Source of the DNA: an uncultured Draconibacterium sp. | Lineage (GTDB): Bacteria; Bacteroidota; Bacteroidia; Bacteroidales; Prolixibacteraceae | Direction: 5' to 3' | Assembly: GCF_963676815.1 (NCBI RefSeq) | Contig: NZ_OY781365.1 | Coordinates: 4,808,501-4,872,500, forward strand | DNA length: 64,000 nt | The notes under the pieces: generated by a model | Told to the model about the DNA's origin: nothing | The model's input: only the letters and a program-made list of their open reading frames with translations | The model's database searches: none | In this document: positions 45,625-54,056 of the stretch, in pieces | Position numbering within the stretch: position 1 is the first letter of the stretch | How the letters are laid out: every line of letters begins with the position of its first letter | Translations under genes and position numbers: made by a program

Positions 45625-45655
45625 ACAATATATCTGTTGATTTTACCTACACAAA

Positions 45656-45710
45656 TATATGTATTAATTTACAAAGATTATGTCATGCCGGCGCATTTAA
45701 AATCGTCGGT
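45656..45710. other. Right junction (attR) of the island
   Basis: TATATGTATTAA ends at 45667, followed by exactly 17 nt, then the AT core at 45685-45686, then native yjbQ codons for PAHLKSS. It mirrors the left junction. Confidence 0.75.
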
Positions 45711-45840
45711 GATTGGTGCCGAAGTTACTATTCCGATTACCCGATACCGCTTAAATTTAGGTACCTGGCAAGGAATTTATTTTGGCGAATTTCGTGATTA
45801 TGGTGGCGCTCGAAGAGTGGTTCTTACAATTTATAGTTGA
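45685..45840 (+). pseudogene. yjbQ: Native yjbQ, 3' half, beyond the island
   Basis: Encodes MPAHLKSSVIGAEVTIPITR, then RLNLGTWQGIYFGEFRDYGG and the C-terminal end of a YjbQ protein, in the same orientation as the 5' half at 37609-37865. The ATG at 45685 is part of the original internal codon for the residue after DD. Alone it lacks the first 85 residues. The segment matches the island copy at about two thirds of positions by eye. It is a remnant, though translation from its ATG cannot be excluded. Confidence 0.92.
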
Positions 45841-45917
45841 TGTAATTTTCTACTTTAAATGATGATGTTTTATTACACTTTTATTATAAATTTACTTTAG
45901 AATAAAATTTATGATTC

Positions 45918-46184
45918 ATGAAAATTTCTGTTGACAATTATTCTGAAGAAGAATTACAGGAAGAGGGAGTTTTTGACTGGCCTGTTCGTAAACTCGGTGA
46001 AGAAAAAATTGACTGGTATTACGAGGAAGCGGAGTTGTGTTATATTGTAGAAGGAGAGGCTGTAATAGCAACAGAGTTTGAGCTGATAACAGTGCGTGCA
46101 GGGGATTTTGTTACCTTACCGAAAGGGCTTGAGTGTGTTTGGGACGTTGAGGACGAAATAGAAATGCACTATTCCTGTGAATAA
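45918..46184 (+). CDS. Small cupin-domain protein
   Basis: 88 aa, single-domain cupin of the ethanolamine-utilisation/sugar-binding kind. It has ELCYIVEGEAVIATEFELI and AGDFVTLPKGLECVWDVEDEIEMHY, giving the two cupin motifs, though His residues for metal binding are few. Function unknown. It precedes the fucosidase by 63 bp on the same strand. Confidence 0.82.
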   Translation: MKISVDNYSEEELQEEGVFDWPVRKLGEEKIDWYYEEAELCYIVEGEAVIATEFELITVRAGDFVTLPKGLECVWDVEDEIEMHYSCE

Positions 46185-46247
46185 TCATAGTTACTTTTTA
46201 AATATTTTACAAAGTTTGTAGCCAAACTAACTATTGATTAAAATCCT

Positions 46248-47573
46248 ATGCGAAAGATCTTATTATTAGTAGTGGCAATTATTGTGTCGCTTGGTGCAAA
46301 CTCTCAGGAAATTAGTAAAGAAACTCAGAAACGGATGCAGTGGTTTGGTGATGCTAAACTGGGTATTTTTATTCACTGGGGAATTTATTCGGTAAATGGA
46401 ATTGATGAGAGTTGGTCGTTTTTTAATGACTACATTTCGTACGACGATTACATGAATCAACTTGCCGGATTCACTGCAGATAAATATAATCCGGAGCAAT
46501 GGGCTGAACTGATTGCCGAAAGTGGTGCGAAATACGCTGTTCTTACTACAAAACATCACGATGGAGTGGCACTTTGGGATACCAAGTGCAGCGATTTAAA
46601 TGTTGTTGACAAAACGCCTGCCGGTAAAGATATGGTGGCGCCTTTTGTAAAAGCTCTTCGCAAAAACGATTTAAAAGTTGGGTTATACTATTCGTTGCTC
46701 GACTGGTCGCATCCTGATTACCCGAATAAAACACGAAAAATTAAACGTTACGAAAATGACTCGCTTCGTTGGGCAAATTTTGTTGATTTTAACTTTTGCC
46801 AGCTGGAAGAACTGTCGACACAATTTAAGCCTGATTTGTATTGGTTTGATGGCGACTGGGAGCAATCGGCAGAAAAATGGAAAGCAAAAGAGTTGAGCGA
46901 GTCGTTACGAAAATGGAATAAAAATGTAATACTGAACAGCCGTATTCAAGGGTATGGCGATTATGCAACACCCGAGCAGGGATTGCCGATAACACGGCCC
47001 GATGCAAAGTATTGGGAATTGTGTATGACCATGAACGACAGCTGGGGATATCAGCATAACGATCACAATTATAAAACACCGAACCAGGTAATTCGCATTT
47101 TGGTGGATTGTATAAATAAAGGCGGAAATTTACTTTTGGATATCGGTCCAAAACCCGATGGTACAATTCCGGAAGAACAGTTTGAAATTTTAAAAGAACT
47201 GGGCCGCTGGACCAACAAACATGCTGAGGCCATATACGGAACACAGGCCGGAATTCCATACGAACATTATTACGGCCCCACTGCACTGAACAAGACCGGA
47301 GATATTCTTTATTTATTTGTGCCACACAAACCAAATGGTTCGCTGGTGCTGAAAGGAATTAAAAATAAGATTAACCGGATGTGGGTAGTTGGCAATGGTA
47401 CCAAGTTGAATTGGGATGTAAAAATGAAACAATACTGGAGTGCTGTTCCGGGAATCGTTTATATTGATGTTCCGGAAAAGGTGCTGGATGAGCAGGTTAC
47501 AGTAATTGCAGTTCTCCTTGACGGGGAAGTAGATCTTTACCGTGAGCAGGGACAAGTGATTGAGAGTAACTAA
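46248..47573 (+). CDS. Alpha-L-fucosidase, glycoside hydrolase family 29
   Basis: 441 aa with signal peptide (MRKILLLVVAIIVSLGANSQ). Family features are WFGDAKLGIFIHWGIYSVNG near 31-51, TTKHHDGVALWDTKCSDLN near 100-118, and LYWFDGDWE with the likely nucleophile Asp201. The acid/base residue is not fixed by sequence in this family. It is compact and lacks extra C-terminal modules. It removes terminal fucose from glycans in the periplasm. With the sulfatase and GH3 genes in the window it suggests use of fucose-rich polysaccharides, but these genes are scattered. Confidence 0.95.
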   Translation: MRKILLLVVAIIVSLGANSQEISKETQKRMQWFGDAKLGIFIHWGIYSVNGIDESWSFFNDYISYDDYMNQLAGFTADKYNPEQWAELIAESGAKYAVLTTKHHDGVALWDTKCSDLNVVDKTPAGKDMVAPFVKALRKNDLKVGLYYSLLDWSHPDYPNKTRKIKRYENDSLRWANFVDFNFCQLEELSTQFKPDLYWFDGDWEQSAEKWKAKELSESLRKWNKNVILNSRIQGYGDYATPEQGLPITRPDAKYWELCMTMNDSWGYQHNDHNYKTPNQVIRILVDCINKGGNLLLDIGPKPDGTIPEEQFEILKELGRWTNKHAEAIYGTQAGIPYEHYYGPTALNKTGDILYLFVPHKPNGSLVLKGIKNKINRMWVVGNGTKLNWDVKMKQYWSAVPGIVYIDVPEKVLDEQVTVIAVLLDGEVDLYREQGQVIESN

Positions 47574-47579
47574 AAAGAT

Positions 47580-48008
47580 TTAACTAATTGTAAGTATATC
47601 GCCGTCTTTTTGCACGTTGTACTTTTTAAGGCTGGTGGCTGCCGGTCCGTTTAATACGGTACCACTTGTTGTAAAACGTGATGAATGACAAGGACAAAGA
47701 ACATCACCATTAGCGTGACTGTAGGCCACCGTGCAACCTTCGTGAGTACAAATTTTCGAAAGCGCCAGATAAGTATTGTCTCCGGTTCGGAAGATCATAA
47801 TGTTTCCTGCATAAACATAGCCACCAATCGTTCCTAGATCTTCATATGTGGAGCTTGTAAGATCGATGGTTAAGTCAGTATCCGGCTCGTTTGGCTCTTC
47901 TGGTACAAAATCGTCATCGCTACTTGAGCAGGCACTTAAAATTACCGGAGCAGTTAAAAGAATGCTGCCACCGTACGCAAACTTTTTGATGAATTCTTTT
48001 CTTTTCAT
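47580..48008 (-). CDS. Rieske [2Fe-2S] lipoprotein
   Basis: 142 aa. The N-terminal signal carries a lipobox (LSAC, Cys27), and positively charged MKRKEFIKKF precedes it. Cluster ligands are Cys87 and His89 (CTHEGC) and Cys105 and His108 (CPCH); Cys92 and Cys107 should form the disulphide. It is probably anchored on the periplasmic side of a membrane and transfers one electron. No cytochrome b gene is adjacent, so it does not appear to belong to a bc1 operon. Confidence 0.92.
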   Translation of the reverse strand: MKRKEFIKKFAYGGSILLTAPVILSACSSSDDDFVPEEPNEPDTDLTIDLTSSTYEDLGTIGGYVYAGNIMIFRTGDNTYLALSKICTHEGCTVAYSHANGDVLCPCHSSRFTTSGTVLNGPAATSLKKYNVQKDGDILTIS

Positions 48009-48081
48009 AATCGTTTTACTGGATGTTTGAAATTATAAACACCAAAAAGTATTTTATTGTTCGGAGGTTGGAACTCAAAAT

Positions 48082-51000
48082 TTACTGAAGCTCACATACT
48101 TTCTCCAATTCACCGGTGTGCAAATACCACAAAAAGCCGCTCACTTTCGAAAAACCGGTGTTTTGCAAAACTTTGGCGTACTCATTTACCTGGTACAAAT
48201 ATTTGTCTTGTCGCTCTCCGGTTTTGTAATCAACTACAACTGCTTCGTTGCCCGAGAACATAATCCGGTCAGGGCGCAGTAGTTTGTCTGAAGTTAGCAA
48301 GTCGCGTTCGTTCAGCACTTCGTAGCTGCCATCAAACCACTTTTTAACTTCCGGTAGTTGAAGGTTGTTTTGTATGCTTGTTTGAATTTCATTAAACTCT
48401 GATTTCGATACTTTGCCATCTTGTAGTGCCTGTAAACAAGCATCATTGGCATCGTCGGCCAGAACAATTTCAGATAGAATGTCGTGAATGATTTTACCCG
48501 TATTTTTTACCGAGTGATGCTGTTCGTCCTCAATTAAAAAATCATCGCCATTCAATCGTAAACTTATCTTATCCGAAATGTCGTTAAAGTTGTATTGTTT
48601 AATTAAAATGGCTTTCTGATCGTCGTCATCTTTTTGCTGCAGGTCAATTTTACCAAATTCAAAACGATCTTGTTCTTCGTTAAAACAATCGGCAAATTCT
48701 TCCTGCTTGCTCTGGTTGGCCAGCGCTTTATGTAATAAATAATGAATGGGTTTGCCCGAGCCTGAATTATTCTTGCTCTCTTTTGGCATGGGGCAGTTAG
48801 CAATCAGCACCGACGCGGCGCGCGTGAAAGCCACATAAACAAGGTTTAGCGTATCGATGTAATAATTCATCTTTTCCTCGAAATACATGGGCGCAAATTC
48901 CGATGTTTCCATGTGTTTACCAGCCTGAATAGGTAGTAACGGAAATTTGTTAAATGGTTCGGATTGTGGCTTGCACCAAAGTAAAGGTGCTGTGGTTCCG
49001 CTCCAGCTTGTTTTCCAGTCGAGGTAGGGTAGAAGCACGGCTTTAAACTCCAGCCCTTTTGATTTGTGAACGGTCATTAAACGAATGGAACTTACCTCTT
49101 CGTTTACATTTACCGATGTGTTGCTGCCTTTCTCATTCCACCAGTACAACAGGTTCGACAGGTCGTTTGATAAGGATATTTTTAATTCGCCCGCTTTGTC
49201 AATCAGTGTTTGAAGAAATGGCAGTTCCGATTCAAAATTAAACAAACCAAAAAGCGCGCAAATGTGAGTGATCGTCTCATCAAGCGAGGTCAGTAAAACT
49301 TTTCGTTTTACCTGATCGAGTTTACCTGTTAATTCCGTCCTGAATTCTTCGTCAAAACCAGGTTGCAGATGCCAGTCGGAGTAATCGTTAAAATCAAGCA
49401 GACTTTGTCCGTTTTTCGATTGAACAGGAATACCCATGGTTTTTAAACCGGGTTTTAGCCAGCTTTGCCACAGGTACAACAAAGTTGCCTGCGTAATTTT
49501 GTTCTCCGGATCGATAAGCAGTTCGATGGTATTAATCACAACCAAAACAGCTTTTGAGGCATGCAAAAACAACGACTCGTTAGACAGTACTGAAAGATTG
49601 TACTTTTTATTCTCTTCGAGTTTGGCAGCCGCCAAAAAGGCTTCGATAATCGGTCCGCCCTCTTTGTTTTTACGAATTAGAATAGCAATGTCTTTTGCTT
49701 TAATTCCCTGATCCTGCAAGTATTTTACCTGCTCAACCAATCGTTCGGTGGCGGTTTCTTCAAAATCATCTTCAGGCAGGAAATTGATTTGTGTTAAACC
49801 AGTTGGTTCGCCCTTCGTTTTTCCGGCTTCCTGTTGGTACGACGAGTAAATATGATCGAACTTCTGAATGTATGCCTCCCGGTTTTCTAGAGATCCGATC
49901 AGGTAGTCTTCAAAAGCCGTTTTTAATTCGCCAAAAATAGCATTGTTAAAAGCGATGATATTTTTATCACTTCGCCAGTTTTTTTCAAGGGTAAAGTCCT
50001 GTTTTTGTTCCGGCGAGAATTGGGCATCCAGTTGTTCGGCCAAAATACTCCAATCGCTGTTTCGCCAGCGGTAAATCGATTGTTTCACATCGCCAACAAT
50101 CAGGTTGGCATTTCCTTCGGCCAGTGAGTTTTCAAGCAGTGGTTTAAAGTTTTTCCACTGTAATCCCGAAGTGTCCTGAAACTCATCGAGCATAAAATGT
50201 TTGTAGTAGTTACCAATTTTTTCGTACACAAACGGCGAATCGCTTTGCCCGATAATTTTGCTCAGCAACAAGTTGGAGTCGGAAAGTTGCAAAGCACCTT
50301 TTTCCTGTTGAATTAGTTGAATTTCTTCTTTCAAGTCGCTAAGGATTCCCAACATACGTAATTGCCGCAGAGCGGCCTGTGCAGTGTTATAGCGAACTGT
50401 ATTCGTAGTATAGAATTCAACCAAATCAATCAGCCCCGGCTGTAGTTTACTGTCTACCAAACTATGAAGATCGGCCGCTTGTTTGTGTTTGGCCGCATAC
50501 CATTTTTCTGCGTCTTCGCAGGCAGTCAAAACACGGGCACCCGGTTCTTTAATCTCGCCGTTTGCAAGCGATTGAATGTAACCGGCAACTCCCGATTTCT
50601 TGTATGAAAAATCATCTACTGAAAAACCAGTATTCACAATTGCATTAAAAAGTGCGAGTGCTTTGTCTTTTATACCTTTTTCAAATTGACGAATGATCTG
50701 GCGCAATTCTTTTCCAAATTCATTCAGGTTTTCGCGGTTATAAACCGATTCACCTTCATCCGGGAAAAATACCTGGAATGATTCTTTGAAAAGCTCTTTT
50801 CCCAGGTTTTGTATGTCATCGTCGATACGCTGACTGCGATTGGCTTCAATCTTTTCTTTACTGAATTCGCGCAACCATTTTAGCAGATCTTTATCATCGT
50901 TAATTCGCGCCAGCAGACGGTCGGATGCTTCCTGTAAAAGGATGTCGTTATCCAGTTCAACCGTAAAATTAGGCGAAATTCCCAACTCGCGGTTAAAGGC

Positions 51001-51342
51001 TTTAATCACTTTTTGCGTAAACGAATCGATGGTATTGATGGAGAAGCGATTGTAATCGTGCAAAATATTTTTGAGCACTTCTTTGGCGCGTTGCCGGATA
51101 AATTGCTCGGTGTAATTATTGTCTTTTTGCAGTGGTTCGATATAGGGCGAGTCTTTCTCGATGGCCAGCAAATGGAGTTGTTCCAATATCCTGCTTTTCA
51201 TTTCGTTGGTGGCCTTGTTGGTAAAAGTTACTGCCAGAATGTGTTTGTAATTGTAAGGATTGCTCAGGATAATTTTCAGGTACTCAACAACTAGTTGAAA
51301 TGTTTTTCCTGATCCGGCAGAAGCTTTGTAAACAGTAAGCAT
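48082..51342 (-). CDS. RecB/AddA-type helicase-nuclease (UvrD-like)
   Basis: 1086 aa. Walker A YKASAGSGKT is at 5-14, Walker B is in HFMLDEFQDTSGLQW, and helicase motif VI is in IRLMTVHKSKGLEFKAVLL and LVYVAFTRAAS. A C-terminal nuclease domain carries the RecB-type motif EAVVVDYKTGERQ. It unwinds and cuts double-strand breaks to start recombination. An AddB-like partner, typical for AddA in other bacteria, is not adjacent in this window. Confidence 0.92.
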   Translation of the reverse strand: MLTVYKASAGSGKTFQLVVEYLKIILSNPYNYKHILAVTFTNKATNEMKSRILEQLHLLAIEKDSPYIEPLQKDNNYTEQFIRQRAKEVLKNILHDYNRFSINTIDSFTQKVIKAFNRELGISPNFTVELDNDILLQEASDRLLARINDDKDLLKWLREFSKEKIEANRSQRIDDDIQNLGKELFKESFQVFFPDEGESVYNRENLNEFGKELRQIIRQFEKGIKDKALALFNAIVNTGFSVDDFSYKKSGVAGYIQSLANGEIKEPGARVLTACEDAEKWYAAKHKQAADLHSLVDSKLQPGLIDLVEFYTTNTVRYNTAQAALRQLRMLGILSDLKEEIQLIQQEKGALQLSDSNLLLSKIIGQSDSPFVYEKIGNYYKHFMLDEFQDTSGLQWKNFKPLLENSLAEGNANLIVGDVKQSIYRWRNSDWSILAEQLDAQFSPEQKQDFTLEKNWRSDKNIIAFNNAIFGELKTAFEDYLIGSLENREAYIQKFDHIYSSYQQEAGKTKGEPTGLTQINFLPEDDFEETATERLVEQVKYLQDQGIKAKDIAILIRKNKEGGPIIEAFLAAAKLEENKKYNLSVLSNESLFLHASKAVLVVINTIELLIDPENKITQATLLYLWQSWLKPGLKTMGIPVQSKNGQSLLDFNDYSDWHLQPGFDEEFRTELTGKLDQVKRKVLLTSLDETITHICALFGLFNFESELPFLQTLIDKAGELKISLSNDLSNLLYWWNEKGSNTSVNVNEEVSSIRLMTVHKSKGLEFKAVLLPYLDWKTSWSGTTAPLLWCKPQSEPFNKFPLLPIQAGKHMETSEFAPMYFEEKMNYYIDTLNLVYVAFTRAASVLIANCPMPKESKNNSGSGKPIHYLLHKALANQSKQEEFADCFNEEQDRFEFGKIDLQQKDDDDQKAILIKQYNFNDISDKISLRLNGDDFLIEDEQHHSVKNTGKIIHDILSEIVLADDANDACLQALQDGKVSKSEFNEIQTSIQNNLQLPEVKKWFDGSYEVLNERDLLTSDKLLRPDRIMFSGNEAVVVDYKTGERQDKYLYQVNEYAKVLQNTGFSKVSGFLWYLHTGELEKVCELQ

Positions 51343-51403
51343 GAAAGCGATTTGAGTTTAAAGTTTAGTGTTAAAGATAAGCTTTTGCTTGGAGGAAGCA
51401 AGA

Positions 51404-51943
51404 TTAAAATCCGATGGGTGGTCCCTGTCGGTTTTGCTGAATACTGATGCTGGTTTCAATTTTGAATTTCTTAGAAACCTTGTATTGCATAAACATGGTT
51501 GAACCGTAGGCATCAAAATAGCTCGAATTCTGGTTTGGGAATGGTGCCGTATTAATTAAGTTGGCACCGTAACTGTAACCACCAATCACAAATTTGTCGC
51601 CCAATTGGAAAGCTGCCGAACTCAACATTTCAGCATTGTAATAGATGGGAGAAACAATTTCAGACCCGTGAAATGATAAGCCGGTATAATTGAATTGTGG
51701 AAATGCGGCCAGTGCTAAAGTGTAGTGACTCTGGTAAAACTGATCCAAATTGAATTCCGGCAACTGCAGCCCCTCCATCAGGTAAGAATCATTTATTCCT
51801 CCGTTGATCAGGTTGTAATATTCCAGTTGTCGTTGCATTAGTACTTCGCTCGAATCTACTTCACCAAAATCCATTTGCAAACCTTGCTGTGCAAACGATT
51901 GAACACCAAAGAATAATAGAAATATGATGAAAAATGATCGCAT
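51404..51943 (-). CDS. Hypothetical exported protein
   Basis: 179 aa with signal peptide (MRSFFIIFLLFFGVQSFAQ). The mature part has alternating aromatic and polar residues (NYTGLSFHGSEIVSPIYYN and GDKFVIGGYSYGANL), suggesting beta strands. No family recognised. It ends 61 bp upstream of the helicase-nuclease start on the same strand. It may sit in the periplasm or outer membrane. Confidence 0.72.
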   Translation of the reverse strand: MRSFFIIFLLFFGVQSFAQQGLQMDFGEVDSSEVLMQRQLEYYNLINGGINDSYLMEGLQLPEFNLDQFYQSHYTLALAAFPQFNYTGLSFHGSEIVSPIYYNAEMLSSAAFQLGDKFVIGGYSYGANLINTAPFPNQNSSYFDAYGSTMFMQYKVSKKFKIETSISIQQNRQGPPIGF

Positions 51944-52014
51944 AATTCTTTTTTAGTTGCAATACAAAATTACCACATTTTGGAGGGGTATCAAAAAAGT
52001 GAGGTTAAAAAGCG

Positions 52015-52896
52015 TTAACCATAAATTAATTGATGGCGCTCTTTTATTTCCTGGTAAAGATTGTCGCTAATGTTATAAAGTGGCAAACGCAACAGGTTTT
52101 CAATTGTACCCTGAATATTCATCAGCGCCTTAATACCGCCCGGATTGCCTTCGCGGAATAAAAGCTGAAACATTTCAATTAATTCGAAATGAATTTTTCT
52201 TGCTCCGTCAAAATCATTGGCTAGTGCCAGGTGCATCATTTTGCTGATTTTCTCGGGATATGCATTTGCTGCAACCGAGATTACACCTTGTCCGCCAATT
52301 GCAGCTATGGTAATCGCCAACAGGTCGTCGCCCGAAATCACGGTAAAATCATCAGAAGTGTATTTGCCAATTTTAGTCATTTGAGAGTGCTCGCCTGAAG
52401 CTTCTTTAACCGCGACAATTTTATCCGATGCTTCTGCCAAACGTCCAACGGTAGTTGCTTCAAGGTTTATGCCGGTGCGCGATGGTACATTGTAAAGAAT
52501 AACGGGTACCGGGCTGGCTTTTGCAATCTCCAGGTAGTGGCGGTACATGCCTTCCTGCGATGGTTTATTATAAAAAGGAGTAACAACCAGAATTCCGTCG
52601 ATGCCTTCAAAGTTAAACTTGTCGATTTGGTTGCACATGGTGCGGGTGTCGTTTCCGCCCATTCCAACAACAACCGGCAAACCATTTGCTTTCTCTTTAA
52701 CCAGTTCAACCACATGTGCCTTTTCATCGTTACTAAGTGTGGCAGTTTCTGCAGTGGTTCCAAGAGCTACCAAGTAGTCCATGTTCCCTTTAACCTGGTT
52801 CTCAATTATCGTTTCAAGTGCTTTATAATCAACCTGATCGTTTGTTGTAAATGGTGTAATTAGCGCAACCCCGGCGCCTTTGAAATATCGACTCAT
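52015..52896 (-). CDS. dapA: 4-hydroxy-tetrahydrodipicolinate synthase
   Basis: 293 aa TIM barrel, normal length. Schiff-base Lys164 is in VAVKEASGEHSQ, Tyr135 is in PVILYNVPSRTG, and the conserved TTAETATL and GNDTRT segments are present. It condenses pyruvate with aspartate semialdehyde in lysine and diaminopimelate synthesis. Its start overlaps the DUF6913 stop by 4 bp, so the two genes are coupled. Confidence 0.96.
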   Translation of the reverse strand: MSRYFKGAGVALITPFTTNDQVDYKALETIIENQVKGNMDYLVALGTTAETATLSNDEKAHVVELVKEKANGLPVVVGMGGNDTRTMCNQIDKFNFEGIDGILVVTPFYNKPSQEGMYRHYLEIAKASPVPVILYNVPSRTGINLEATTVGRLAEASDKIVAVKEASGEHSQMTKIGKYTSDDFTVISGDDLLAITIAAIGGQGVISVAANAYPEKISKMMHLALANDFDGARKIHFELIEMFQLLFREGNPGGIKALMNIQGTIENLLRLPLYNISDNLYQEIKERHQLIYG

Positions 52897-53411
52897 GAAT
52901 CTTTATTGTTATTTAGCTGCGCAAGATAGAAAATTTGTTGCTCGGCCAGAAACATTGCATCCTGATTTTTGCCAATCTTAATATTCAAATCGAAGTAAGA
53001 ATTATCCGACTCCGAGCTGCCTATTTTAAATTTAGCTTGCGATAGAGCCGTGATGTAATCAACCGCATAATTCTTTTCGGCAGCCAGGCATAGCAGCAAA
53101 TCGAGATTTGTTTCAAGAAAATCACTTATTTTTTCTGGTTTCGGAATTCCCCACCAGTTAAGATCTTTTACACTCAGCGAATTTGCTTCGGCAGCCGGGT
53201 TTGAGTCAGAATCGAAAATACAGTAATCGCGAAAAATAGCTCCGTGTTGGTTAAAGTAGTTGCGGAGGTATTGCACAGCCGGTTTTTCCGATGGTTGCCA
53301 AATAACACCAACTTTCGAATGCAACGATAGCTTTGGTATAATTGGAGTTCGCTTTTGTTGCGAAATCAATTTCCGAAGTTTTCTGTAGGCAAATTTTTCT
53401 TTGAATCCCAT
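52893..53411 (-). CDS. DUF6913-like cytoplasmic protein
   Basis: 172 aa with no signal. The start region GFKEKFAYRKLRKLISQQKR is basic and the centre contains VKDLNWWGIPKPEKISDFLETNLDLLLCL. I associate it with DUF6913 by memory only. It occurs between ligA and dapA and is translationally coupled to dapA, which suggests a role tied to cell-wall or lysine metabolism, but no activity is known. Confidence 0.65.
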   Translation of the reverse strand: MGFKEKFAYRKLRKLISQQKRTPIIPKLSLHSKVGVIWQPSEKPAVQYLRNYFNQHGAIFRDYCIFDSDSNPAAEANSLSVKDLNWWGIPKPEKISDFLETNLDLLLCLAAEKNYAVDYITALSQAKFKIGSSESDNSYFDLNIKIGKNQDAMFLAEQQIFYLAQLNNNKDS

Positions 53412-53422
53412 ACCGCAGTTTC

Positions 53423-53998
53423 TTATTTTCTTTTCTTCTTCTTGGGTTTACATGTTTTACAAAAATCACCCAGATTATCCAGCTCTTCCAGCGACCATTT
53501 CATCCACTTATCGATTTCCGAATCAAGCGTACCATTAAACGTATCGCTTTCCACTTGCGAAAGTAGTTTTGCATGGTCGGCATAAGCTTGTTGGTGTAGT
53601 TCCGACGGACCTTTTGTTAACATTGTTTTGCGCTCTTCAAAAAACTTTTTGCGGAGATTCCGCGCCTGAATTTCGTAGAGGTTAAAAATCAGTTGCTGGT
53701 AACGTATCAATCGTGCTGTGGCTTCCTCTGTCCCCTCGTCAATGTACGATGCATCTTTTTGAAAGTAGCACGATACATTTTCATTCATGTTGCGATTCAT
53801 AACCAGGTTTAAGCCACCGGTTTCGTATTCCACATAAAAGCTTCCCGATGCAGTTTGCATTTGCCCGCTGTTGGGGGCTTCGGCCTGGAAATCGTCTTTT
53901 GTAAGTTGATAATCGGCCGACCACTCGATAAGGTTTTGAGCACCGGCCGCAACTGATAAGAGAATTGTTATTGATAAAAGAAGAATTGTTTTTGTCAT
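53423..53998 (-). CDS. Hypothetical exported protein, DUF922-like
   Basis: The start at 53998 (MTKTILLLSITILLSVAAGAQ) gives 191 aa with a clean signal peptide; an ATG at 54043 would add 15 residues before it. The segment IEWSADYQLTKDDFQAEAPN resembles the start of DUF922 proteins, but the zinc-protease HExxH motif is absent. The C-terminus is Lys-rich. It lies between ligA and the DUF6913 gene. Function unknown. Confidence 0.7.
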   Translation of the reverse strand: MTKTILLLSITILLSVAAGAQNLIEWSADYQLTKDDFQAEAPNSGQMQTASGSFYVEYETGGLNLVMNRNMNENVSCYFQKDASYIDEGTEEATARLIRYQQLIFNLYEIQARNLRKKFFEERKTMLTKGPSELHQQAYADHAKLLSQVESDTFNGTLDSEIDKWMKWSLEELDNLGDFCKTCKPKKKKRK

Positions 53999-54056
53999 AT
54001 TTAAATTGGCGTATTTAGCTTCAAATGTAATTTTTTGCGTCATTTCTTGCTACAAA

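Larger units (their letters stand above)
37866..45684. mobile_element. Integrated genomic island disrupting yjbQ (serine-recombinase type)
   Basis: About 7.8 kb of DNA separates the two halves of native yjbQ. It contains a full-length divergent yjbQ, a GC-rich block, an AAA ATPase gene, a WYL regulator gene, a PD-(D/E)XK nuclease gene, a deiminase fragment, an IS21-family element and a serine-recombinase fragment placed 60 bp from the right junction. The cargo uses AGA/AGG arginine codons more than flanking genes. Joining the inner ends restores a symmetric attP-like site, and joining the outer ends restores an intact yjbQ. The recombinase gene is truncated, so the island is probably immobile now. 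Confidence 0.88.
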
